Notes under the pieces: model-generated
The model's database searches: none
The model's input: the letters and a program-made list of their open reading frames with translations, nothing else
Told to the model about the DNA's origin: nothing
Shown here: positions 18,121 to 27,551 of the stretch, in pieces
How the letters are laid out: each line of letters opens with the position of its first letter
Position numbering within the stretch: position 1 is the stretch's first letter
Position numbers and translations under genes: made by a program
NCBI GenBank assembly: GCA_027563145.1
Contig: CP071306.1
Coordinates: 434,001-498,000 of the forward strand
Direction of reading: 5' to 3'
Source: Halocatena halophila
GTDB taxonomy: Archaea; Halobacteriota; Halobacteria; Halobacteriales; Haloarculaceae
DNA length: 64,000 bases

Positions 18121-18276
18121 ACAGCTGTACCACCAATCATACGTGGACAAACCGGTGGGAGGACAAGTGGATTGCTATTCGGAAAGCCGCGGATCGACGT
18201 ATCAACTGGGTATGAGATCCGGTGAAGTTTATTTGCATGCCAGAGCAATACTGCAGACGAAAACGCAGTAATTCCA

Positions 18277-18831
18277 ATGGTGATCAACGACCTCTGGTAT
18301 CTGGCCGAACGCGCCACAACGTGTGCAGAGTCTGCGTATCACACGTTGAAAGCTACCTATGAGCCACCGCTCGAACTGAGCCACCGCAAACACGTCAGTC
18401 GGCGGCGGTTTCGGACGCTCGCCCGCCGGATTACAGAAACAGGGGCACCGTACGGCTCACAGACGATCGTCTACCGAACGACGGGTGAGATGCTGTTGGT
18501 TCGCCACGATGCCGTCGAACTCTGGGTGCTCCCCGGTGGGGAACTCGATCCGAACGAAACGTTCGTTGATGCGGCCAAACGAGAGCTCAAAGAGGAGGCC
18601 GGAATCGAAGGCACCTACGACGGGCTGGCGATGCTGACGCGAATTGAGGTTGTCCACGAGCAGTACTCCACCTGGGGAGTGCTGCCGATCTTTCTGGCAA
18701 CGGCACAGTCCAACAGTCTCTCGGTAACCGATCCCGATGAAGAGATCAGCGAGGCCCGGTGGTTTGCGACCCTTCCCGATGACACGCGAGATCGTGCAGA
18801 TCTGCTACGGTGGCGTGCACACGCGCTGTAG
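18277..18831 (+). CDS. Nudix hydrolase
   Basis: A 184-residue protein with a canonical Nudix box (GGELDPNETFVDAAKRELKE, completed by EAGI, around residues 88-110), the Mg-binding site for hydrolysing nucleoside-diphosphate derivatives. The N-terminal ~50 residues (LAERATTCAESAYHTL and on) are helical and precede the Nudix fold. The substrate is not predictable. It is divergent from trkA and followed by the HAD gene 57 bp downstream. Confidence 0.85.
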   Translation: MVINDLWYLAERATTCAESAYHTLKATYEPPLELSHRKHVSRRRFRTLARRITETGAPYGSQTIVYRTTGEMLLVRHDAVELWVLPGGELDPNETFVDAAKRELKEEAGIEGTYDGLAMLTRIEVVHEQYSTWGVLPIFLATAQSNSLSVTDPDEEISEARWFATLPDDTRDRADLLRWRAHAL

Positions 18832-18888
18832 TCGATTCGCTGGGCACTGTGCCGACATTCATACTGTCCTGGCTCAATTCGACTCCGT

Positions 18889-19662
18889 ATGGAGTACGAC
18901 GGTGCCATCGTTGATCTCGACGGAACAATCTATCGCGAGTACACCCCGATTCCCGGCAGTAAAACCGCCATTCAGTCGCTCAGGGAACGGGGAATGTCGG
19001 TCATATTTCTGACGAACAATCCACAGCGATCGCCCGACGCCATTGCCCACCGACTCGAATCGATGGGAATCCCGTGCGAACCTGGGGCCGTCATTACTGC
19101 TGGGGCGGTCACAACACAGTATCTCGCGAGCCATCACCCAAACGATCCAATTTTTCTCATCGGGAGCGATGGACTGGCCGACCAGTTCGATCGGGCTGGG
19201 CTCACGCTGACGGACGAGCCAACAGAGGCGAATATCGTCGTCACCTCACACGACCGATCGTTCGACTTCGACGATCTGACGGCCGGGCTCAGGGCACTCC
19301 AGACCGCAGAGCTGTTCGTTGGTACCGACCCCGACCGAGTCTACCCCGGTCCACACGGCAAGCCAGTCCCCGGTTCGGGGGCGATCACGGGTGCCGTCGG
19401 TGGAACAGCAGATCGAACGCCAGATATTGTCTTTGGCAAGCCATCGCTCGAAACCGTCGAGTACGTCGTCGAACGGCTTGATCCCCGAGACGGTGACTGG
19501 CTCGTTGTCGGAGATAGTCTCAAGACCGACATCGCGTTCGGAAAGCGAGCAGGAATGGACACCGCGCTCGTGCGGTCGGGACTCACCGATGAATCCGACA
19601 GTCTGTCACCAACACCGGAGTTCGTCGTGAAAACTATTGGCGAGATACTCTCTATTCTATAA
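18889..19662 (+). CDS. HAD-IIA (NagD-like) phosphatase
   Basis: A 257-residue haloacid-dehalogenase-superfamily phosphatase. Motif I DLDGT holds the nucleophile (Asp in VDLDGTIYR), motif II is in LTNNPQRSP, a C2-type cap lies in the middle, and the terminal motifs are KPSLETVEYV and VGDSLKTDI. Relatives dephosphorylate sugar or nucleotide phosphates or p-nitrophenyl phosphate. The physiological substrate is unknown. It is co-directional with the Nudix gene. Confidence 0.85.
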   Translation: MEYDGAIVDLDGTIYREYTPIPGSKTAIQSLRERGMSVIFLTNNPQRSPDAIAHRLESMGIPCEPGAVITAGAVTTQYLASHHPNDPIFLIGSDGLADQFDRAGLTLTDEPTEANIVVTSHDRSFDFDDLTAGLRALQTAELFVGTDPDRVYPGPHGKPVPGSGAITGAVGGTADRTPDIVFGKPSLETVEYVVERLDPRDGDWLVVGDSLKTDIAFGKRAGMDTALVRSGLTDESDSLSPTPEFVVKTIGEILSIL

Positions 19663-19706
19663 CATTTGAATAAAAATTTATAAGGCAATGATTCTAATGC
19701 TAATTC

Positions 19707-19883
19707 ATGATACGGAGTGACACCCCGTACATCTACGATCGGTTCGATGACACAGAACTCAGTAATGAATCGGCCCAGCCGTTCGAACCTGACGTTACCG
19801 GTCACGAGACCGTGATAACTGACGGGGTGGCGATGAGCTATCGGTCATACCAGCGTCGCAAGGAGGGAGCTCAGCGAAAATAA
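19707..19883 (+). CDS. Small acidic protein, unknown function
   Basis: A 58-residue frame starting at ATG 19707 (MIRSDTPYIYDRFDD) and ending at TAA. It has normal haloarchaeal composition (Asp/Glu-rich, basic tail YQRRKEGAQRK) and an AT-rich TATA-like stretch (AATTTATAAGG) ~30 bp upstream. It lies between the HAD phosphatase and the MTH865-like gene. I do not recognise a domain, but codon use and promoter spacing suggest a real gene. Confidence 0.55.
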   Translation: MIRSDTPYIYDRFDDTELSNESAQPFEPDVTGHETVITDGVAMSYRSYQRRKEGAQRK

Positions 19884-19950
19884 ACTCCACGACGGTGATC
19901 AGCGGTTCCGTACCCTTTTTTGTGGTGCTGATTCCACTCTAGGGTGTATC

Positions 19951-20202
19951 ATGGTAGACAAGGCAGAACTCCGTGAGCAGTTGGTTGAAGCGTTCGAAGG
20001 TGCTGACTATCCGATCAACAGTCCGATGGATCTCGTTCCAGCATTGCCGAACGGTCCATCAACTACGTTCGAATCCGGTGATTTCTCCATGACGGCCATG
20101 GAGCTCAATACGAAGCTCGGTGGCGGCGACTTTCCCTACGAGACGGTCGAAGCGTTCGTCGACGACGTTATCGAGCAACTCGAATCCAACGACGAGATCT
20201 AA
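19951..20202 (+). CDS. MTH865-like small protein
   Basis: An 83-residue protein that I recognise as MTH865-like: LREQLVEAFEGADYPINSPMDLVPALP, followed by TFESGDFSMTAMEL and a C-terminal acidic helix. Archaeal members are small helical EF-hand-like proteins without assigned function. It is complete, has its own 5' region and converges on the APC transporter gene, 17 bp away. Confidence 0.8.
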   Translation: MVDKAELREQLVEAFEGADYPINSPMDLVPALPNGPSTTFESGDFSMTAMELNTKLGGGDFPYETVEAFVDDVIEQLESNDEI

Positions 20203-20219
20203 GCCGGGCGCTGTCGGAC

Positions 20220-22610
20220 TCACTCATGGCCCAACAGCCAGTGGTTGAGTCTCGAAACGAGCGGATCGTGTTTTTTCACAAGAATAACCGAATGCTTCGC
20301 TCTTTTTCCAACTGCCTCAGGAACGTCACCGAATAAGAGTCGCCGTAAAAATCCGCCGCGGGCTGCGCCGATTACCGTGATATCGTACGCATCAGACCGT
20401 TCGACGATCTCGTCTGTGACCACCTTGCTTTCCGAAAGAATTGTCTGAGTGGGGACGCCATCAAGTCGCTGTTCGGCATCGTCGAACCACGCTTCGATCG
20501 TTGCAGTGTCGTGGCCTTCGTCTCCGGTGACGTGTAAGATGTCCACCGAAGCGTCGTTGGCTCTGGCGATAGAACCGGCGATATCGGCCGCTAGTCGGCC
20601 ATGCGCTCCGCCGGCCGTTGGAAGCAACAGCGAATCGATCGGCATCTCGTGTCCGATCCGTTTGACGAGCACGTCAGAGTTCGCTTTGCGGACGACTGGA
20701 TCGACCGTACTGCCGAAGATGAACTCTCGTCGCCGGGTTGAGCCGCGCCAGCCAAGCACTGTGCAGTCGACATCATGTTGCTCAATCGTGTTGAGGATTG
20801 CTTTCCCAGCACCGTGTCCGATTCGGATGGTTCCGCAGATGGGAATCGACGGGGCACGGTCGGCGGCCACGTCGAAGGCTGCGTCAATGACGGCTCGATG
20901 GGCATCGACAAACTCCTGACCGTGTTCGAGTGGCGTCTGCTGAGGAACCGTTACCACCGAAAGGACTTCAATTTCGGCGTTTTGATCACGAGCGAGATCG
21001 AGTGCAATCGAGAGCATCGGTTCGACGGACGTAGGATCGGCCACTGGTACGAGAATTCGGCGATCCCGTCCAGCACCCGGGATGGTTTCTGTCGCCACTG
21101 TTGGCGTCTCGGCCTCTCGTTGTTTTTCGATCTGCTCCGTTGAGTAGCCAAGATACACGCCAGCACCGAGAATCATCCAGATTGCTGTCGTCACAATAGC
21201 AATAAAGCCATGTGAATTCGGACCAACGCCGACTTCGAGACCCAGCGCAGAGAGCATAAACGGCGCGAGTAGAAACTGGAGAACGATCCCGATCAGGGGT
21301 GGCCATGGCATATACGGGATCGTATACGTCCGAGGGAGATCTGGATGTGTTCGGCGCATTTTTACCACCGTCCAGTTGACCTGGATGAACAGCAAAATGA
21401 ACATGAGATCAGCCGCCGCTGCAACGGCTTCGATCGGGAGAACGATCGCCATCACCACGATCAACAGCGCTGATAAGCCGATCGCGACCGAGGGCGTTCG
21501 ACGCTCCTCGTGAACGGTCTGTAGCACAGACGGGAGCGTGCCATCGCGACCCATCGCGAACGACACCCGAGAGGAGGAGTAGATCGTCGCATTCAACGCG
21601 CTCACGGTGGCTGCAAGCCCGGCGATCAACAACAACGGCCCACCGTAGGGCATGAACTGACCGGCCGCCTCGATAATTCCGAGCTCGCCGAGCTGTCCGA
21701 GCACGTTCCAGGTGGGCGTCGTCAGTGACGCGCCCTCTACTCCGGCAATTACTTCCGGTGTGACAGTAATGCCACCAATCGAGACGAAGGCAACCAGCAC
21801 ATAGATCGGGACGACGAGCACGAGCGAGTAAAAAATTGCCTTTGGGACGTTCGTGCCCGGATCAACGACCTCTTCGCCGGACTGGACGATGATCTCATAT
21901 CCCTCGAAGGCGATGTAGGTAAACCCCATCGCCCCGATAATGCCGACGACGCCATTCGGCGCAAATCGTGGGTGAGCAAGAAACTTCGCGGGCCAGTCCG
22001 GCGTGGCGATGGTGGCTGCGATCCCAAAACAGACGAACACCCCGAGAATGAGGAGTTTCATGCTGGTGACGATCACTCCTGCGCGTCCGGTGTGTTTTGC
22101 TCCGCCGTAGTTGATATAGGCAAACAGCGCGATCATCACGACTGCGAGCAGTTTCTCGGCCATCGCCCGAGATAGTACGCCGAACAGGACGAACGACGTG
22201 GCGAGATCGAACGTCTGTGCCACAAACTCCGTCAGAAACACGCCAAACGTCACGGCGTACAACGAACACGCGACCGCATGCGCAAACCAGCTCATCCAAC
22301 CGGCGTAGAATCCGTTTGGCTCCACCAACGATTCGTTCACCCAGAGATATCCCCCACCCGCCTCGGGAAATGCGGCACCGAGTTCGGCGTAGGATGCGGC
22401 CGTAAACGCCGCAACACAGCCGTTCAACACGAACGAGATCAGCAAGGCAGGTCCTGCCAGCCCAGCAGCAAACCCCGTCAACGCAAACACCCCAGCGCCG
22501 ATCATCGCTCCAACACCGATGAACGTGATATCAAACAACCCCATATCTCTCGACAATTTCGTCGTCACGTCACCGCTGTCATCACGCTGTGACCCTACAT
22601 CATCGTCCAT
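20220..22610 (-). CDS. APC amino-acid permease fused to two UspA domains
   Basis: A 796-residue fusion. Residues ~25-480 form a 12-helix APC-superfamily amino-acid/polyamine transporter (start motif FIGVGAMIGAGVFALTG). Residues ~500-640 and ~645-785 are two universal-stress-protein domains (RRILVPVADPTS; MPIDSLLLPTAGG) with the typical phosphate-loop ending GSTVDPVVRKANSDVLV. The Usp domains may bind nucleotide and regulate transport from the cytoplasm. Substrate is unknown. The fusion architecture is recurrent in haloarchaea. The tRNA-Glu gene lies upstream on the same strand. Confidence 0.88.
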   Translation of the reverse strand: MDDDVGSQRDDSGDVTTKLSRDMGLFDITFIGVGAMIGAGVFALTGFAAGLAGPALLISFVLNGCVAAFTAASYAELGAAFPEAGGGYLWVNESLVEPNGFYAGWMSWFAHAVACSLYAVTFGVFLTEFVAQTFDLATSFVLFGVLSRAMAEKLLAVVMIALFAYINYGGAKHTGRAGVIVTSMKLLILGVFVCFGIAATIATPDWPAKFLAHPRFAPNGVVGIIGAMGFTYIAFEGYEIIVQSGEEVVDPGTNVPKAIFYSLVLVVPIYVLVAFVSIGGITVTPEVIAGVEGASLTTPTWNVLGQLGELGIIEAAGQFMPYGGPLLLIAGLAATVSALNATIYSSSRVSFAMGRDGTLPSVLQTVHEERRTPSVAIGLSALLIVVMAIVLPIEAVAAAADLMFILLFIQVNWTVVKMRRTHPDLPRTYTIPYMPWPPLIGIVLQFLLAPFMLSALGLEVGVGPNSHGFIAIVTTAIWMILGAGVYLGYSTEQIEKQREAETPTVATETIPGAGRDRRILVPVADPTSVEPMLSIALDLARDQNAEIEVLSVVTVPQQTPLEHGQEFVDAHRAVIDAAFDVAADRAPSIPICGTIRIGHGAGKAILNTIEQHDVDCTVLGWRGSTRRREFIFGSTVDPVVRKANSDVLVKRIGHEMPIDSLLLPTAGGAHGRLAADIAGSIARANDASVDILHVTGDEGHDTATIEAWFDDAEQRLDGVPTQTILSESKVVTDEIVERSDAYDITVIGAARGGFLRRLLFGDVPEAVGKRAKHSVILVKKHDPLVSRLNHWLLGHE

Positions 22611-22682
22611 ACAGCCCCAATCGACGGGGATTGGGAAAAAACAGGCTGATGGGTATATTGACAGTCAAATGAGATAAGGAAT

Positions 22683-22789
22683 GCTCCGGCGGGGATTTGA
22701 ACCCCGGTCATTGCCTATCTCCCTGCGACGCCCGAAAGCGAACCACAGGCGAGAGGGCAATATGATTGGCCGGACTACACTACCGGAGC
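22683..22789 (-). tRNA. tRNA-Glu(CTC) with a 33-nt intron
   Basis: Reading the minus strand, the acceptor stem is GCTCCGG/CCGGAGC. The D-arm is GTG..CAT, the anticodon stem TTGCC/GGCAA and the T-arm CGGGG-TTCAAAT-CCCCG. With canonical splicing after position 37 the mature molecule is 74 nt and the loop reads CTCTCGA, so the anticodon is CTC (22751-22753). The insert (22717-22749) folds on itself (CCTGTG/CGCAGG), and TCTC pairs with GAGA next to the splice sites, giving a relaxed bulge-helix-bulge for archaeal tRNA endonuclease. CCA is not encoded. Confidence 0.9.
22717..22749 (-). other. Intron of tRNA-Glu(CTC)
   Basis: This 33-nt insertion in the anticodon loop lies between the canonical positions 37 and 38. 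The exact edges could shift by a base or two; I set them so that position 37 is a purine and the loop has seven bases. Confidence 0.75.
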
Positions 22790-22877
22790 CCGCTGCGACC
22801 TACATTCATCTGTGAGGTCGATTCAGGTATAATCGTTGCGTTTCACGACGAGAGTGTGTGGCGAGGCCATCCCACGA

Positions 22878-23012
22878 TCACTGGATGTAATCCGCATCGC
22901 TGGAATCACAGCGCTCTTCGTGTTGTTCGGCTTCGATCTCGTTGTCGAACATGAGACCGCAGGTCTCACACGTGTGCCACGTGGTATCGTCTCGCTCGAC
23001 CTGTGTGACCAT
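22878..23012 (-). CDS. Small zinc-finger protein (DUF7128-like)
   Basis: A 44-residue protein with a CxxC...HxxxxC pattern (HTCETCGLMF, then EQHEERC) typical of a single C2HC-type zinc finger. The start MVTQVERDDTTWH matches a haloarchaeal small zinc-finger family; a longer frame 84 bp upstream adds an unrelated basic stretch. Such proteins are common in haloarchaea with mostly unknown roles. It is divergent from the CDC48-like gene, 108 bp apart. Confidence 0.75.
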   Translation of the reverse strand: MVTQVERDDTTWHTCETCGLMFDNEIEAEQHEERCDSSDADYIQ

Positions 23013-23120
23013 GTGTGAATATAGGTGCTCGTCGGTATAGGAGTTACGCGGCCCTTCATTTAATATAACTGATACGACAGCGGACAGTGGGCTCAAGACA
23101 CCCGGTCACGTAAGGCGATT

Positions 23121-25238
23121 ATGGACCAGCCTATTGAACTTACCGTTCAGGGTGCAAAAAAGCGGGATGCAGGACGTGGGATCGCCCGCCTCGACGGCGA
23201 CACCTGCAGTCGGCTCGGTGTGTTGAGTGGTGAGACGGTGTTGCTAGATGGGCCACGACAGAGTGTAACCAAGGTGTGGCCAGGCGGAGAGTCGGGTGTG
23301 ATCATGATCGATGCCGACACCCGCCACAACGCGGGAGTGACGATCGGCGATCAGCTCACCGTCCGTCCGTATGATGTGGCTGAGGGCCGTCAGATCGCCG
23401 TCGAACTGCCACGGTCTCCACGAACGGAGAACATTTCTCAGCTTGTCAAACGGGCGCTGTTGGATCGGCCGGTACAGACCGACGATCGGGTGCGGTTAGA
23501 CCAGCTCGACATGCTAGTCACCGTAACGAAGACCGCTCCCGAGGGGATCGTGCGTGTCAGCGAAGGGACGTCGGTGTCTGTAAGCGTCGCTGCGGAGACG
23601 GACCGCCCTGGGTGGGGAGTAGACAGCGAACCGGTCCCATCAGAGGGCACGGCCGCTACAAGCGATCAGATCACTTACGAGGATATCGGTGGCTTGGACG
23701 AAGAGCTGGATCAGATTCGTGAGATGATCGAACTCCCGTTATCGGAGCCAGAGCTGTTTCACACACTGGGTATCGAACCGCCCAAGGGAGTGTTGCTGTA
23801 TGGCCCACCCGGAACGGGAAAGACGCTCATCGCCAAGGCCGTCGCGAACGAGGTGAACGCCCATTTCTCGACGATTTCTGGGCCCGAGATCGTCTCGAAA
23901 TACAAAGGCGACTCCGAAGAGCGCCTCCGAGAGACGTTTGAGACGGCGAGTCAGGAGGCTCCATCGATTATTTTCATCGACGAAATCGATTCGATTGCCG
24001 GCTCTCGCGATGATGAGGCCGACATGGAAAATCGCATCGTCACACAGCTACTCACGCTGCTCGACGGGATCGACTCCCGCGAGGAGGTGATCGTCATCGG
24101 CGCGACCAATCGAGTTGATACGATCGATCCGGCGCTTCGGCGTGGCGGACGGTTCGACCGTGAGATCGAAATCGGTGTGCCAGACGAAACTGGTCGCCGG
24201 GAGATTCTCGAGGTTCACACCCGAGGGGTGCCACTGGCCGAAGGCGTTGCGCTTGAGGACATTGCGAGTCGGACACACGGCTTTGTCGGGGCAGACATAC
24301 AGACGCTCGTCACCGAGGCCGCGATGGTCGCTTTGCGTCGATATCGCCACGGCGATCGGACCGACATGGCAGTGACTCGATCGGATGTCGATACGGCGAT
24401 GGCTGCCGTCGATCCCAGCGCCATGCGCGAGTACGTCGTCGAAACGCCAACCACGACGTTCGACGATGTCGGGGGCCTCGACGACGCCAAACGCACTCTC
24501 CGGGAGGGCGTCGAGTGGCCACTATCGTATCACGAACTGTTCGACGAAACGAACACCGAACCCCCCTCCGGGGTCTTGCTCTATGGTCCTCCCGGCACCG
24601 GCAAGACCCTGCTCGCCCGGTCGCTCGCCGGTGAAAGCGAGGTCAACTTCATTCACGTCGCTGGTCCCGAACTCGTCGATAAATACGTGGGCGAATCCGA
24701 GAAGGCGATTCGCGAGCTGTTTGAACGTGCCCGTCAGACCGCACCGACCATCGTCTTTTTCGATGAGATCGATGCGCTCGCCGGTCATCGTGGCGAGGGC
24801 CACGAGGCAACCGAGCGTGTGGTTTCACAGCTTTTGACCGAACTGGACGGACTCACTGAGAATCCAAATCTGATGGTGCTCGGGGCAACGAACCGCCGGG
24901 AGGCACTCGATCCGGCGCTGTTGCGTCCCGGTCGGCTCGAATCACACGTCGAGATTCCACTGCCCGATGAAGCTGCCAGACGAGCAATCCTTGGCGTCCA
25001 CAGTGAAGGCAAACCGTACGGCGAGGACGTCGATCTCGACGAGCTGGCGGCGACAACGGATGGCTACTCCGGTGCCGAACTCGAGGCCCTTGTTCGACAG
25101 GCATCGATGCTCGCAATCAGAGAGTTCACGGACGACATCGATCCGGCCGATGCAATCGAACGTGCGGGTGAAATCACTATCACGGCCGGCTCGTTCGAGC
25201 AGGCACTGGCGACGATCGAGGACGACATGGACCGCTAG
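23121..25238 (+). CDS. cdc48: CDC48/VAT-like AAA ATPase
   Basis: A 705-residue type-II AAA unfoldase. Residues 1-~90 form the double-psi barrel of the N-domain and ~95-165 its second half. D1 has Walker A GPPGTGKT at 228-235 and Walker B IIFIDEID at 283-290. D2 has Walker A at 489-496 and Walker B around 545-551. It should form hexamers that unfold proteins in the cytoplasm, probably feeding the proteasome. D1 has RRGGRFDRE where RRPGRFDRE is usual, and D2 has RPGRLESHV. Haloarchaea carry several CDC48 paralogues and this looks like one of the more divergent ones. Confidence 0.9.
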   Translation: MDQPIELTVQGAKKRDAGRGIARLDGDTCSRLGVLSGETVLLDGPRQSVTKVWPGGESGVIMIDADTRHNAGVTIGDQLTVRPYDVAEGRQIAVELPRSPRTENISQLVKRALLDRPVQTDDRVRLDQLDMLVTVTKTAPEGIVRVSEGTSVSVSVAAETDRPGWGVDSEPVPSEGTAATSDQITYEDIGGLDEELDQIREMIELPLSEPELFHTLGIEPPKGVLLYGPPGTGKTLIAKAVANEVNAHFSTISGPEIVSKYKGDSEERLRETFETASQEAPSIIFIDEIDSIAGSRDDEADMENRIVTQLLTLLDGIDSREEVIVIGATNRVDTIDPALRRGGRFDREIEIGVPDETGRREILEVHTRGVPLAEGVALEDIASRTHGFVGADIQTLVTEAAMVALRRYRHGDRTDMAVTRSDVDTAMAAVDPSAMREYVVETPTTTFDDVGGLDDAKRTLREGVEWPLSYHELFDETNTEPPSGVLLYGPPGTGKTLLARSLAGESEVNFIHVAGPELVDKYVGESEKAIRELFERARQTAPTIVFFDEIDALAGHRGEGHEATERVVSQLLTELDGLTENPNLMVLGATNRREALDPALLRPGRLESHVEIPLPDEAARRAILGVHSEGKPYGEDVDLDELAATTDGYSGAELEALVRQASMLAIREFTDDIDPADAIERAGEITITAGSFEQALATIEDDMDR

Positions 25239-25281
25239 TTGGGGACACAAGCTATTTCGAGCCATCGGAAATAGGGGTACT

Positions 25282-26292
25282 ATGGAGTATCGACAGCTCG
25301 GTGCGACGGGAACGACGGTATCGTCGCTCTGCTTTGGAACGTGGCGATTCGGACGAGAGACGAACGGTGTGATAGAAACCGATCGAGACGAGGCACACGA
25401 ACTGCTCGATGCGTACGCCGACCGTGGTGGCAATTTCATCGATACGGCAAACGTCTATGGAACGCCCAGCGGGACGGCAGAACGCTACATTGGCGAGTGG
25501 CTCGACGAGCGCGACCGCGAACAGTACGTTCTCGCCTCGAAGGTGTATTTCCCGTTCGATGAGGGTGCTCCAAACGGGAGTGGTCTTTCGCGCACGCACA
25601 TCCGCAATCAAATTGAAGGAACGCTCGATCGGCTGGGAACGGAGTATCTCGATCTGTACTACATCCACCGGTGGGACGAGTCAACGCCAATTGAGGAGAC
25701 GCTGGCGACGCTTAATGGACTCATCGAAGACGGTCGCGTCAACTACATCGGTGCCTCAACGATGGCAGCCTGGCAGCTCACGAAGGCCCTCTGGAGTAGT
25801 GACGTAAACGATTACGAGCCGTTTACGGTGACACAGCCACTGGTGCATGCCGCGTACTTCGAGGATGTCCGGGAGTATCTGGACGTTTGTGCGGACCAGG
25901 AGCTCGCCGTCTGTCCGTATTCACCGCTGGCGGGGGGCTTTCTCACCGGCAAATACGAACGCGCTGATCCGGATGATCCAAGCGCCGTGCACGCCCCTGA
26001 TGGTTCTCGCGGATCGTTCGACGAGCAGTTCGGTACGTACTACACGTCCGAACGCGGCTGGCACGTTCTGGATGCGATCCGCTCGGTGGCCACCGAGACC
26101 GACGCCACACCAGCACAGGTCGCGCTCCGCTGGTTGATGGACCAGGAGGCGTTTACCTGTATCCCGATTATTGGCGCCAGAACGACCGACCAGCTCGAAG
26201 AGAATCTGGGGGCGGTAGAGCTGTCACTCTCCGACGAGCAGCGATCGCGGATCTATGAAGCCCGGTTCGACGCAGATGGAAATCTCTACTGA
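25282..26292 (+). CDS. Aldo/keto reductase
   Basis: A 336-residue (beta/alpha)8 NADPH-dependent oxidoreductase. The catalytic set is visible: Asp in FIDTANVYG, Tyr in the same segment, Lys in VLASKVYF and His in YYIHRWD. The C-terminal cofactor part is IPIIGARTTDQLEENLGAVE. It is of the Kv-beta/YajO-like subgroup. The carbonyl substrate is not predictable. The ATG at 25282 begins MEYRQLGATG, the family-typical start. It is 43 bp downstream of the AAA ATPase and co-directional. Confidence 0.88.
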   Translation: MEYRQLGATGTTVSSLCFGTWRFGRETNGVIETDRDEAHELLDAYADRGGNFIDTANVYGTPSGTAERYIGEWLDERDREQYVLASKVYFPFDEGAPNGSGLSRTHIRNQIEGTLDRLGTEYLDLYYIHRWDESTPIEETLATLNGLIEDGRVNYIGASTMAAWQLTKALWSSDVNDYEPFTVTQPLVHAAYFEDVREYLDVCADQELAVCPYSPLAGGFLTGKYERADPDDPSAVHAPDGSRGSFDEQFGTYYTSERGWHVLDAIRSVATETDATPAQVALRWLMDQEAFTCIPIIGARTTDQLEENLGAVELSLSDEQRSRIYEARFDADGNLY

Positions 26293-26357
26293 CTGAGGCT
26301 TAAAACACCGCTCATCACCTGTCTCATACTTTTCCGTTGTGTTTGCCACGTTCCACC

Positions 26358-27551
26358 ATGACGAATGGAACGTACGATCGGTACCGATCGGCCATCGAGG
26401 GCGAGCAGATGCCGCTGGCGTACGTCGATCGGGCGGCACTGGACGCAAATATCCGCACGACACAGCGCCGAGCAGGCGAGCTTCCGATTCGGGTTGCATC
26501 GAAGTCGATTCGCTGTCGAAACATCCTCGCGTACGTTCTCGAACACGACGGATTCGAGGGGATCATGTGTTACACCGGCACCGAGGCGGCGTATCTGGCC
26601 GAGCACGGATTCGACAATCTTCTCGTTGCCTATCCCGTGGTGGATCGAACCGAGCTCTCGACCGTGTGTGCGGCGGTTGCTGACGGGACCACGATCACAC
26701 TGATGGTCGATTCGCCCGCTCACGTCGAGTGCATCGCCGACTGCGTTCCTGAAGACTCACCGACCGTCCCGCTCTGTCTCGATATCGATATGTCGACGTC
26801 TCATTTTGGCATCCACTTTGGCGTGCGACGATCGCCGATCACCACACCTGATCAGGCACGCACGCTTGCCACAACGATAGCGAACACGGCTGGCGTCGAG
26901 CTTCGTGGCGTGATGGGCTATGAGGGACAGATTGCTGGCATCCCCGACGACGATCCTTCGAATACGGCCATGATGGACTGGGTGATCAGGCGGTTGAAAT
27001 CCAGATCGATTGACCGGCTACACGCCCGTCGACAGGCAGTGATCAAGGCGCTTGCGGAAGCCGGTCACGAGCTCGCATTCGTCAACGGCGGGGGGACCGG
27101 TAGTCTGGAGTCGACCACTGACGATGAATCCGTAACGGAGGTGACGGTCGGTTCGGGCATCTTTGCGCCGGCGCTGTTCGATGGCTACCGGGCGTTCGAT
27201 TATGAGCCGGCAGCAGGCTTTGCGATCGAGGTTGTGCGGACACCAACCGATGGCATGGTTACGTGTCGCGGTGGTGGATATATCGCCAGCGGAACGCCCG
27301 GCGTCGACAAAACGCCCACGCCACACCTTCCAGCAGAGACGTCGCTGCGAGACGCAGAAGGTGCGGGAGAGGTCCAGACGCCCGTCAAGTATGACCGAGC
27401 ACATGAGCTGTCGCTTGGCGATCCTGTCGTCTTTCGCCACGCGAAAGCCGGTGAACTCTGTGCGCAGTTCGAGACACTCCGTGTGATCGAGGGCGATACG
27501 ATCGTCGATCGCCATTCGACCTATCGGGGGGATGGGCGGTGTTTCCTGTGA
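26358..27551 (+). CDS. PLP alanine-racemase-fold enzyme (D-threonine aldolase-like)
   Basis: A 397-residue fold-type III PLP enzyme. The N-terminal barrel starts PLAYVDRAALDANI and has the PLP lysine in RVASKSIRCRN. Also visible are the phosphate/metal-side patch LCLDIDMSTSHFG and the C-terminal domain with FRHAKAGELCAQFE, whose His/Cys resemble the metal ligands of D-threonine aldolase/D-serine dehydratase relatives. It probably cleaves or deaminates a beta-hydroxy amino acid. Its stop overlaps the GTG start of the next gene by four bases. That adjacency to a sugar-lactone-oxidase-like flavoprotein is, from memory, also seen in actinobacteria. Confidence 0.75.
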   Translation: MTNGTYDRYRSAIEGEQMPLAYVDRAALDANIRTTQRRAGELPIRVASKSIRCRNILAYVLEHDGFEGIMCYTGTEAAYLAEHGFDNLLVAYPVVDRTELSTVCAAVADGTTITLMVDSPAHVECIADCVPEDSPTVPLCLDIDMSTSHFGIHFGVRRSPITTPDQARTLATTIANTAGVELRGVMGYEGQIAGIPDDDPSNTAMMDWVIRRLKSRSIDRLHARRQAVIKALAEAGHELAFVNGGGTGSLESTTDDESVTEVTVGSGIFAPALFDGYRAFDYEPAAGFAIEVVRTPTDGMVTCRGGGYIASGTPGVDKTPTPHLPAETSLRDAEGAGEVQTPVKYDRAHELSLGDPVVFRHAKAGELCAQFETLRVIEGDTIVDRHSTYRGDGRCFL

